NCBI GenBank assembly: GCA_016209985.1 | Contig: JACQVB010000232.1 | Location: 1-48,564, forward strand | From: Gemmatimonadota bacterium | Lineage (GTDB): Bacteria; Gemmatimonadota; Gemmatimonadetes; Gemmatimonadales; GWC2-71-9 | Length of the DNA: 48,564 nucleotides | Direction: 5' to 3' | Part shown: positions 8,520 to 14,971 of the stretch, piece after piece | How the letters are laid out: the number at the start of each line of letters is the position of its first letter | Position numbering within the stretch: the first letter of the stretch is position 1 | Notes under the pieces: generated by a model | The model's input: the letters and a program-made list of their open reading frames with translations, nothing else | The model's database searches: none | What the model was told of the DNA's origin: nothing | Translations under genes and position numbers: made by a program

Positions 8520-9007
8520 TTGATGGTGCCGTACCCACGGTGAAAATGAATCAGCGGCTTGCAGTCGAAGACCCTTCCGTCACTCACCTGACCCACGAAG
8601 ATCGTATGGTCTCCGCCCCAGTATTGGCCCCATTTCCGGCAGGTGATGTGCGCCAGCGCACCCTCGATGAGCGGCAAGCGGTCGAGGCCCGCCGTCCAGG
8701 GTACGCCGGCGAATCGGTCGGGATGACTGTCGGCGAAGCGGCGGGACAACCATTCCTGGTCGGCCGCGAGCACGCTGAGCGCAAAGGATTCCGCTTCACA
8801 GAGCACCGGATGCAGGTCGGCCGTGCGCTCCACGCAGAGCAGCACCAGCGGCGGCTCGAGTGAGAGACCGGCCACCGCGCTGGCGGTCATGCCGTGCGGC
8901 TGCCCCGCCGAATCTAACGCGGTGGCGATGGTCACTCCGCTGGCGAATCCCGCCATGAGGTCGCGAAAGAGGTCCGCGCTCGCTACCGGCGCCGGCCCGC
9001 GGCTCAT
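8516..9007 (-). CDS. Flavin reductase-like FMN-binding protein
   Basis: From the ATG at 9007 this encodes 163 aa of the flavin reductase-like (split-barrel, FMN-binding) family. Characteristic stretches are DLMAGFASGVTIATALD near the start, GMTASAVAGLSLEPPLVLLCV in the middle, and the C-terminal GDHTIFVGQV followed by PLIHFHRGYGTI. These proteins usually supply reduced flavin to a partner monooxygenase. The start codon overlaps the stop of the FAD oxidoreductase (ATGA), which makes a reductase-oxygenase pair plausible, although the neighbouring oxidoreductase binds its own FAD. The open frame further upstream is antisense to that gene and is excluded. Confidence 0.92.
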   Translation of the reverse strand: MSRGPAPVASADLFRDLMAGFASGVTIATALDSAGQPHGMTASAVAGLSLEPPLVLLCVERTADLHPVLCEAESFALSVLAADQEWLSRRFADSHPDRFAGVPWTAGLDRLPLIEGALAHITCRKWGQYWGGDHTIFVGQVSDGRVFDCKPLIHFHRGYGTIK

Positions 9008-10206
9008 ATCACCAGCTGCATGACGTTCCACGGGCGGAAGAGGCGCGACACCGGGACGAAGTCGCCGGCGATTCCGATCATCAGATCGGCGAGGTGCTGG
9101 CGGGTGGCTACCCGAGACGCGATGCGGTCGAACGCCGCCGGCAGGGCGACCGCGCCGCTCACCAGCCGCTCGAACAGCCATTTTCCGCGGAAGCTTGCCG
9201 TGCGCGCCCGGTCGTAGCCGGCCAGATCGCGCGCTCCAAAGCGCCCGCGCTCGAGAGCCGAGAGCGCGTGCGCCGCGGCCAGCTCGGCGCCGTGCAGCGC
9301 CGCGTAGATGCCTTCGCCGGTGAAGGGATCGTGGAAATCCGCCGCGTCGCCGGCCAGCATGATGCGGTCGGTTGTTGCGCGCGTGGTCCACCGCCCAAAT
9401 GGTCCCACGGCACGCACCGGAGTCACCAGCCGAGCGCGCTCCATGCGCCGGGATACTTCGGCAAACCCACCCAACAGTTTCCGGAACCACCGTTCCGGAG
9501 GGGCGAGCGGCGTCACCCGATCCAGATCGGCCACGATCGCGACGTTGGTCACCCCGTGCCCGATCGATGCGATGCCCACGTACCCGAAGCTCGCGACGTG
9601 CATTTCGCCCACGTCCGTCATCGCAGCGACGTCGCTGGCATGGGTCGCCAGCGCGACCCGCCGGCAGGACCGCCGGCGCGAGAGCTTCAAGCGGCGGGCG
9701 ACTCGCGAGTTCAATCCGTCCGCGGCGATAACCAGGCGCGCCCGCAGCAGCTCCCTCGTGGTTCCGGTCCCGACGGTCACGTCGACATGGTCGTCCGCTA
9801 CTGCCGTCAGATCGGCGACCACCCCATCGCGGAGACGGGCGCCACGCTCACTTGCCGCTTCGGCGATCAACGCGTCGAGGACTTCGCGCGGCAAGGCCAG
9901 GCCGTAATCGCGATATGCCCGAAGACCGTGCGAACCGGCGAACCGGCCGGTGAAGCTGGCGCCGCCGGGACCCACGATGCGCATCCCGGTGAGGCGGGCG
10001 GGGCCGAAAGCATCGATCCGGGAGAGCAGGCCCAGACGGTCCAACACCCGGGTCGCCTCGGGACTCAGATACTCGGCGCACGGCTTGGGCCGGGGAAAAC
10101 GGGCCCGCTCGAGCAACACGACGTCCACGCCGCGCTCCGCCAGGAACGCGGCGGTGGCGGAGCCGGCGGGGCCGGCGCCAATGACGGCGACGTCGTGGAT
10201 CCTCAA
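9004..10206 (-). CDS. FAD-dependent oxidoreductase, geranylgeranyl-reductase-like
   Basis: This 400-aa flavoprotein has the N-terminal dinucleotide-binding motif VAVIGAGPAGSATAAFL, the second FAD motif GDAADFHDPFTGEGI near residue 285, and a VIAADGLNSRVAR segment, the pattern of the PHBH/geranylgeranyl-reductase superfamily. Members either hydroxylate or epoxidise substrates or reduce isoprenoid double bonds; sequence alone does not decide. The first in-frame start that keeps the complete FAD motif is the TTG at 10206. It leads a tightly overlapped run of six genes ending with the aquaporin. The 139 nt upstream are filled largely by a GCGGAGT inverted repeat. Confidence 0.9.
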   Translation of the reverse strand: MRIHDVAVIGAGPAGSATAAFLAERGVDVVLLERARFPRPKPCAEYLSPEATRVLDRLGLLSRIDAFGPARLTGMRIVGPGGASFTGRFAGSHGLRAYRDYGLALPREVLDALIAEAASERGARLRDGVVADLTAVADDHVDVTVGTGTTRELLRARLVIAADGLNSRVARRLKLSRRRSCRRVALATHASDVAAMTDVGEMHVASFGYVGIASIGHGVTNVAIVADLDRVTPLAPPERWFRKLLGGFAEVSRRMERARLVTPVRAVGPFGRWTTRATTDRIMLAGDAADFHDPFTGEGIYAALHGAELAAAHALSALERGRFGARDLAGYDRARTASFRGKWLFERLVSGAVALPAAFDRIASRVATRQHLADLMIGIAGDFVPVSRLFRPWNVMQLVI

Positions 10207-10218
10207 GATCCCAGCCCG

Positions 10219-10341
10219 GAGGAGCGCGGAGTGCGGAGCGCGGAGTGCGGAGTGAGCGGCAGGGGCAAACCGCGTGTCTGCGACCTGGAGAGCGGAATCT
10301 GCATCTTTTCACTCCGCACTCCGCGCTCCGCGCTCCACACT
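10219..10341. repeat. Heptamer inverted repeat (GCGGAGT family)
   Basis: The left arm is GAGGAGC, GCGGAGT, GCGGAGC, GCGGAGT, GCGGAGT (10219-10253). The right arm is ACTCCGC, ACTCCGC, GCTCCGC, GCTCCAC (10311-10338), with a 57-nt spacer. It fills the only wide gap in the minus-strand gene train, between the lipoprotein and FAD-oxidoreductase genes. Sister copies are at 34074, 35572 and 37711. Confidence 0.93.
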
Positions 10342-10345
10342 GTCC

Positions 10346-10813
10346 TCACCCGATCCTCACAAACTCCACCCCTCCCAGGAACAACTTGTTGCCGCTGACG
10401 AAGACCGAGAACGAGACCGTCCCGCTGGTCCCATCGAAGTGAATGGTCGCGGTACTGCCGGCCACCGTGTACGAGCACGGCGAACGCTGGGTCTCCGGGA
10501 ATCCCTGCAGAACCGAGTTTGTCACTACGGTCCTCTCGCACGCTCCACCAGTCGCGAAGAGCCACGTCGTTTCCGATGTGATCACGTCGGTTTGGGTCTG
10601 GACCACGAGCGTCCTGCGCCAGGTTCCGGTGATGACCTGGCCGGGCGTTCCGCCGCCCGTTCCTCCGCCCACGGCCGTGGGAAACCGCAGCGCACCGCTT
10701 TCGCACCCGGTGGCTGGCAGCAGAGTCAAGGCCAGCAGGAGAGCAGCGCGGCGATGCTGCCACCCGTTCCCGTCGCCAGGAAATTGACGCCGTCGTTGTC
10801 GAGCCATTTCCAC
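10346..10813 (-). CDS. Predicted lipoprotein of unknown function
   Basis: This encodes up to 155 aa. A hydrophobic stretch (RRAALLLALTLLPATGCES) ends in a lipobox with the modified cysteine near residue 37, so it should be lipidated and exported. A short glycine-rich linker follows, and the rest is beta-rich with two cysteines. The ATGs at 10813 and 10807 are the only standard starts before the signal peptide; they give a long N-terminal region and an overlap of about 80 nt with the DUF92 gene. I do not recognise the family. It ends just before the GCGGAGT repeat. Confidence 0.68.
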   Translation of the reverse strand: MEMARQRRRQFPGDGNGWQHRRAALLLALTLLPATGCESGALRFPTAVGGGTGGGTPGQVITGTWRRTLVVQTQTDVITSETTWLFATGGACERTVVTNSVLQGFPETQRSPCSYTVAGSTATIHFDGTSGTVSFSVFVSGNKLFLGGVEFVRIG

Positions 10814-11586
10814 CCGCTCACCGTTCGGCAGGCACGACCACAGTGGTGCCGTCTCCGTTCGGTCCTCTCGTTACACCCGTCGCACTGAAATTTGCCTTGT
10901 ATGGTGGCGCCCAGAAGCGAATCGGCCAGCATGCCCAGGACCCCGCCGATGAATCCCGCGATCGCCGCCCGGTGAGAGAAGCCTGCCACCGCGCCAGCCG
11001 CAGCCAGGACCACTGCGCCCGCGATTCCGCCCCACGTTCCGATACCGCTCACGGCTCCCGATGTGCCACGGGGAACCCGGGCCCAGGTGGTGACCAGCCG
11101 TGGTTCCCCGCCTCTTCTGACTCCGATCTCCGTTGCCCAGGTATCGGATTGAGCGGCCGCGAGGGACCCCAGCACCACCGCCGATCCCAGCAACGGTGTT
11201 GAGGGAACCAGCGCGGAGCCAGCGGCCGCCCAGAAGCCGTTGGCCAACACCTGTCGGGCGGTCCGGGGTCCTTCCGACGCTTGGTGCGTGGTGCGTGGTG
11301 CGTGGTGCGTGGGAGAAGCCGAACGTGGCCACGGCGTGGCGCCCGGGTCTCGACCCGCGACGCCACGTACCACGCACCACGCACCACGCACCTTCAACCG
11401 ACTGAGCACGCTTCCCGATACGAAGAACAGGACCAGCGCCACCGCCGCCGGAATGCCGCCCGCCCCGAATACCACGGCGCCAATGATGGAAGCGGCCAGC
11501 GCGCCGTCCAGCGTGAGCCAGTGCGCCGCAAAACCCAGGATCGCGATCGCGGGCGCCAGCGCGATGCCGAGCGCCTGCGGCGTCAC
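10726..11586 (-). CDS. DUF92-family integral membrane protein
   Basis: This is a 286-aa multi-spanning membrane protein of the DUF92 (TIGR00297) family, recognised from RQVLANG, AAAQSDTWATEIG, GTSGAVS-type and GMLADSLLGATIQGKFQCD motifs and the Cys/His-rich segment before LDNDGVNFLAT. Plant and cyanobacterial relatives include VTE6, a phytyl-phosphate kinase, so a prenyl-phosphate kinase role is possible but unproven. The GTG at 11586 overlaps the anti-sigma stop (GTGA). Residues about 65-102, in a cytoplasmic-loop position, are encoded by TGGTGCG heptamer arms and replace the usual short linker. It lies between a redox-type anti-sigma and a lipoprotein. Confidence 0.87.
   Translation of the reverse strand: MTPQALGIALAPAIAILGFAAHWLTLDGALAASIIGAVVFGAGGIPAAVALVLFFVSGSVLSRLKVRGAWCVVRGVAGRDPGATPWPRSASPTHHAPRTTHQASEGPRTARQVLANGFWAAAGSALVPSTPLLGSAVVLGSLAAAQSDTWATEIGVRRGGEPRLVTTWARVPRGTSGAVSGIGTWGGIAGAVVLAAAGAVAGFSHRAAIAGFIGGVLGMLADSLLGATIQGKFQCDGCNERTERRRHHCGRACRTVSGWKWLDNDGVNFLATGTGGSIAALLSCWP
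11282..11393. repeat. Heptamer inverted repeat (TGGTGCG family) inside the DUF92 gene
   Basis: Four perfect TGGTGCG units (11282-11309) face CGTACCA, CGCACCA, CGCACCA, CGCACCT (11366-11393) over a 56-nt spacer. The element is translated in frame within a loop of the DUF92 membrane protein. Confidence 0.95.
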
Positions 11587-11843
11587 GCGTCGCGAGTGCG
11601 ATCCAGCAGGATCTGCTCGAAAATCCGTTTCTTGAGCTCGGGAGGGGCATTCTGGGCCCGGCTTCGCGCCTCGAGAAACCGGAGGAAGGCCCGCTCGAAC
11701 TGGCAATGGTCGAAGCAGTCGGGGCATTGGCTGATATGCGCTCGAACCGCGGCTTTGACTTCGGCCGTCAATTCCTCGTCGAGATATCCGTAGAGGTTCT
11801 CGACCACTTCGGTGCACTCCAGCCTGCGGGGTTCCGCGGTCAT
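11583..11843 (-). CDS. Zinc-binding anti-sigma factor, RsrA-like
   Basis: This 86-aa protein has the ZAS-family layout C10, H36-x3-C40-x2-C43 (HISQCPDC) together with the YGYLDEELTAE helix that is typical of RsrA-like thiol-responsive anti-sigma factors. In that family oxidation of the cysteines releases zinc and the sigma factor. Its ATG overlaps the stop of the ECF sigma gene (ATGA), so the two form a cognate pair. No transmembrane segment is present, consistent with a soluble redox sensor. The acting signal is inference from the family. Confidence 0.9.
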   Translation of the reverse strand: MTAEPRRLECTEVVENLYGYLDEELTAEVKAAVRAHISQCPDCFDHCQFERAFLRFLEARSRAQNAPPELKKRIFEQILLDRTRDA

Positions 11844-12406
11844 GGACTTCTCCGCTTGATGTATCCCATTTCTACGGCGTAGTCATAGAGGCGGCGCTGC
11901 AACGCGCGGCGGGCCCGGAAGAGCCGGGATTTGACGGTCCCGACCGGCGCACCGGTCACGTCGGCGATCTCTTGATAGGTCATTCCTTCCATGTCGCTCA
12001 GCACCAGAGTCTCCCGGAACTCGTCCGGCAGGTCGTCCACCGCCTGAAGGACCTCGTCATCGATGATCTGGTCAAAAAACCGTCCCTCGGGGTCTTCCTC
12101 TTGAACCTTGTCGAACAGGGAGAAGGTTTCCGCGGTGGAAATGTCCACCGTCGGCCCCCGTTGCTTCTCCTTGCGGTACTCATTTATGAAGGTGTTGCGC
12201 AGGATGGTGAGCAGCCAGGCCCGGACATTGGTGCCGGTCTCGTACCGGTGCCACGACCGGAAGGCCTTGAGCATGGTGTCCTGCACCAGGTCCTGGGCTT
12301 TCGCCGGCTCACCGGTGAAGCGCAAGGCGACCCGGTAGACCGTGTCGAGATGGGGCAGGGCCTCGCGCTCGAATGCGCTGCGCTTTTCGTCGGCGGTCTG
12401 GGGCAT
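11840..12406 (-). CDS. ECF sigma factor, SigR-like
   Basis: This 188-aa group IV sigma factor starts at the ATG at 12406 (MPQTADEKRSAFEREAL); the 18 upstream residues of the open frame are not needed. Region 2 runs from LPHLDTVYRVALRFTG through DLVQDTMLKAFRSWHRYETGTN to RAWLLTILRNTFIN, and region 4 is DLPDEFRETLVLSDMEGMTYQEIADVTGAP followed by VGTVKSRLFRARRAL. With its RsrA-like partner it resembles the SigR (ECF12) disulfide-stress group. It heads the minus-strand train of about ten genes, so it may drive its own operon; I could not find a convincing SigR-type promoter upstream. Confidence 0.93.
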   Translation of the reverse strand: MPQTADEKRSAFEREALPHLDTVYRVALRFTGEPAKAQDLVQDTMLKAFRSWHRYETGTNVRAWLLTILRNTFINEYRKEKQRGPTVDISTAETFSLFDKVQEEDPEGRFFDQIIDDEVLQAVDDLPDEFRETLVLSDMEGMTYQEIADVTGAPVGTVKSRLFRARRALQRRLYDYAVEMGYIKRRSP

Positions 12407-12494
12407 GGTTGGTGTAGGATGGCTGGCCGGGCCGGGTAGGCGCAATGGCAGTACTTCCACTATTTTGATCCTCTAGCTTCCGCATTCACGCACA

Positions 12495-12571
12495 CCGCTG
12501 TCATCCCGAGCGAAGCGAGGGATCTGCGGGCCCATCGGCTTCTTGACGAAGCGAAGGATCTTTGACAGCGG
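12495..12571. repeat. REP-like palindromic element
   Basis: The outer stem CCGCTGTCA (12495-12503) pairs with TGACAGCGG (12563-12571). Inside are TCCCGAGCGAAGCGAGGGATCT and a degenerate second copy, GACGAAGCGAAGGATC. Motifs of this GAGCGAAGCGA type recur as extragenic palindromes in many soil and sediment bacteria. It fills the divergent spacer between the sigma gene and the V4R-like gene. Confidence 0.75.
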
Positions 12572-13182
12572 TCGTGACGAGCGCTATCCACGCCATCGTT
12601 CCCTTGACGATCCTCGAGGCCATCCAGCATCTGGATGCCCCGACCCAGGACGGGCTCGAGGAATTCCATCGCGAGCTGGCCGTCAAACGGCTCGGGATGA
12701 GTGAGACCGTCGCCGCCCAAATCGAGCGCTTCCGCCGTCTGGCCGACCGCGGGCGACGGGTGGAGTCTGAGGAGGTCGCCGCCCTGTTTCGATTGGCTGG
12801 ACGCCGCAACGACGCGGGCCTGGTCTTTGCCGACGCCGGCCGGCACGCCGGCCGCAGGGCGATACGTTCCGCCGCCGGGACCGGAGCCCTCGCCCTCCGC
12901 GGCGTGCCCGGGTTCGCCCGGAATGGGCTGGGTTTTGCCATCGCCCGCCGCGCCCTTCGCGTATTTGACGCCACCCTCGACCGCAGCGAAGGATTGACTT
13001 CGGCCACCATCCCCGATCCGCCGTCGGCGCTGGCCACTCCCCGGGCCGTGGGCTGCGGATTCTACGGCTCGGCCATCGCCGAAATCCTCCGCGACCTCAC
13101 CGATTTCGACGGCGCGATGTTTCATGTGAAGTGCCGCTCGAAGGGGGATGCCGAGTGCCGGTGGAGCGCGAGAGAAGCGTGA
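12562..13182 (+). CDS. V4R-domain-like protein
   Basis: This encodes about 206 aa. The C-terminal part (AVGCGFYGSAIAEILRDLTDF, then MFHVKCRSKGDAECRW) looks like the V4R (4-vinyl reductase) small-molecule-binding domain, which characteristically ends in a Cys-x5-6-Cys pair. The N-terminal half is helical and unrecognised. The TTG at 12562 lies inside the REP-like element and GTG at 12574 is an equally possible start. The stop codon directly abuts an octamer repeat. V4R domains sense hydrocarbons or other ligands in regulators and occur in bacteriochlorophyll-associated proteins; no DNA-binding domain is seen here, so the role is unknown. Confidence 0.6.
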   Translation: MTAVVTSAIHAIVPLTILEAIQHLDAPTQDGLEEFHRELAVKRLGMSETVAAQIERFRRLADRGRRVESEEVAALFRLAGRRNDAGLVFADAGRHAGRRAIRSAAGTGALALRGVPGFARNGLGFAIARRALRVFDATLDRSEGLTSATIPDPPSALATPRAVGCGFYGSAIAEILRDLTDFDGAMFHVKCRSKGDAECRWSAREA

Positions 13183-13324
13183 GGCGGGTCGGCGGGTCGG
13201 CGGGTCGGCGGATCGTCTGCTCCCGGCGTGGGTTCAACCCCGTCTTGCAAGGCGTTGCATTCCACGATAAGCGACCCGCCGACCCGCCGACCCGCCGACC
13301 CGCCGATGGGCCGACCCGCCGATC
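13183..13324. repeat. Octamer inverted repeat (GGCGGGTC family)
   Basis: Three GGCGGGTC units and one GGCGGATC (13183-13214) face six octamers of the GACCCGCC type (13273-13320) over a 58-nt spacer. It fills the space between the V4R-like stop codon and the start of the M24 peptidase. A sister copy lies inside comEA at 47916-48034. Confidence 0.95.
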
Positions 13325-14503
13325 ATGACTGTCCTCCTCTCCCGCATCGATCTCACCGAGCTCTCCGGCGCCCTTCGCGCGCTCGGCGTCGACGGCTGGC
13401 TCATCTACGACTTTCACGGCATCAACCCGGTCGCGCGTCGGGTGCTGGGTCATCTCGGTCTCGGGACGCGACGGATTTTTGTCTGGTTGCCGGCCGTCGG
13501 ACGCCCGGTCGCCATCGCCCACAAGATCGAGCTACAACCCCTTCTCGCGTTCCCCGGTGAAGTACGCCCGTACGCAACGTGGCAGGAGCTGCACGCCGCC
13601 CTGGGACAGCTGGTGCGCGGGCGACGGATGGCCGTCGAGTGGTCGCCGGAAGACGCAGTCCCCTATCTCGACCGGCTACCGGCCGGCGTGGTGGCGCTGC
13701 TGGAGCGTCTCGGCGGCACCATCGTGTCTTCCGCGCCCTTGGTGACCCGATTTGCGGCGCGCTGGTCGAGTGATGAATTGCGCGATCACCGGAGCGCGGC
13801 CGCGACATTGGCTGATATCGCCCGGGCCACCCTGCGTGAGGTCGTCCGCCAGCCGGCTCGGGCCCAAGAGTTCGAAGTGCAGCAGCTCGTGCTCGAGCGG
13901 ATGAAAGCAGCCGGTCTGGTGACGACCGATCCGCCGATCGTGGCGTTTGGATCGAATGCGGCCAACCCCCATTACGAGCCCTCGGAGTCCCATCCCACCG
14001 TACTTCAGGCCGATCAGGTCGTGCTGTTGGACCTCTGGGGCGGGGTGGGTCGCGGTACGGTGTTCGCGGACCAGACCTGGATGGGATTCTCCGGGTCCCG
14101 GGTGCCGGACGACGTTGCGGGGGTCTGGAGCGCCGTGCGGGACGCCCGGGACGCCGCGGTGGAACGTCTCCGTCGGGACCTCGGCGCGGGCCGCAAAGTT
14201 GCCGGTCGCGACCTGGACGCCGCTGCCCGACAGCTCATTACCCAGCGTGGCTACGGTGCCGCGTTCGTGCACCGCACCGGCCACTCGATCGATGTCGACC
14301 TTCACGGCTCGGGCCCTCACCTCGACAGCTATGAGACCGACGACAGTCGGGAGCTGATTCCGGAAGTGGGGTTTTCGGTGGAGCCCGGCATTTACCTCGA
14401 GGGACGCTTCGGCGTGCGCAGCGAGATCAATGTGGTGGTGCACGCCGACGGGCCTGAGGTGACTCCGGCGGAGCCGCAGCGCGAGCTGATCCTGCCGGGT
14501 TGA
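13325..14503 (+). CDS. M24-family metallopeptidase (Xaa-Pro aminopeptidase-like)
   Basis: This 392-aa protein has a creatinase-type N-terminal domain (about residues 1-150) and a pita-bread catalytic domain. The dinuclear-metal ligands are all in place: Asp in LLDLWGGV, Asp in VFADQTW, His in HRTGHSID, Glu in SVEPGIY and Glu in VRSEINVVV. It should hydrolyse N-terminal residues before proline from short peptides in the cytoplasm, although some family members act on other amide substrates. The ATG at 13325 immediately follows the octamer repeat, leaving no clear ribosome-binding site. It is preceded by the V4R-like gene on the same strand. Confidence 0.92.
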   Translation: MTVLLSRIDLTELSGALRALGVDGWLIYDFHGINPVARRVLGHLGLGTRRIFVWLPAVGRPVAIAHKIELQPLLAFPGEVRPYATWQELHAALGQLVRGRRMAVEWSPEDAVPYLDRLPAGVVALLERLGGTIVSSAPLVTRFAARWSSDELRDHRSAAATLADIARATLREVVRQPARAQEFEVQQLVLERMKAAGLVTTDPPIVAFGSNAANPHYEPSESHPTVLQADQVVLLDLWGGVGRGTVFADQTWMGFSGSRVPDDVAGVWSAVRDARDAAVERLRRDLGAGRKVAGRDLDAAARQLITQRGYGAAFVHRTGHSIDVDLHGSGPHLDSYETDDSRELIPEVGFSVEPGIYLEGRFGVRSEINVVVHADGPEVTPAEPQRELILPG

Positions 14504-14971
14504 TTCAACGTCGAGCGACCGATCGCTCTTGGCAGAAGCGCAGTGTCCTGAATCGACGGCAGTCGCACTTTTTCGAGCATTAAGGTGCGATTGCCGGGGC
14601 GCGTTAAAGAAACAGTAAAGTCGAAATTAAAGTTTTATGCTCTTTGGCGTAACTTTATGCAAAACCGCGCGATAACCTCCCTAATACCAAATACCTAGAG
14701 CCCCGTCCAAAAAAGGGGACAACTCAGGGTTTTCCCCGGTTGACACTTCTTGTACCTGCTGTACACATTGGCCGCCATATCGTTGCGGTTCGGCACGTTC
14801 GGCGGTTTCTCATAGCGACTGACGGCCGTGCTTGGGGCGCTCTGCGGCGGAAGGCCCCGGGAGCAGCTCGAGCGCGGTTGCCTATTCGCGGGCCTCTCAC
14901 CCCGCGTCCAAGACCGCCTACAGCATCGAAGACCGCAGGTCCGAGTTTCACTTCCGTTGGAGGTACGACCC
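14504..14971 (+). other. Gene-free regulatory region before the TonB receptor
   Basis: I see no gene in these 468 nt. The part at about 14580-14700 is clearly richer in A and T than its surroundings. It holds three TAAAG boxes at 14605, 14616 and 14628, spaced 11-12 nt, and an inverted CTTTA at 14653. A promoter follows at 14740-14767, then a leader of about 200 nt before the ATG at 14972. A small hairpin at 14513-14528 lacks a T run. Confidence 0.5.
14740..14767 (+). promoter_or_regulatory. Promoter of the TonB receptor operon
   Basis: A perfect TTGACA (14740-14745) is followed after 16 nt by TACACA (14762-14767). It lies about 205 nt before the receptor start and just downstream of an AT-rich block with repeated TAAAG boxes, which may be operator sites. 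Confidence 0.5.

Noticed and set aside
13215-13272. tRNA-like GGGTTCAACCCC in the spacer of the GGCGGGTC repeat
   Set aside because: It resembles a T-arm but no anticodon arm, D-arm or acceptor stem can be fitted around it.
14513-14528. Hairpin GAGCGA-CCGA-TCGCTC as terminator of the M24 gene
   Set aside because: The 6-bp stem is short and no T run follows.
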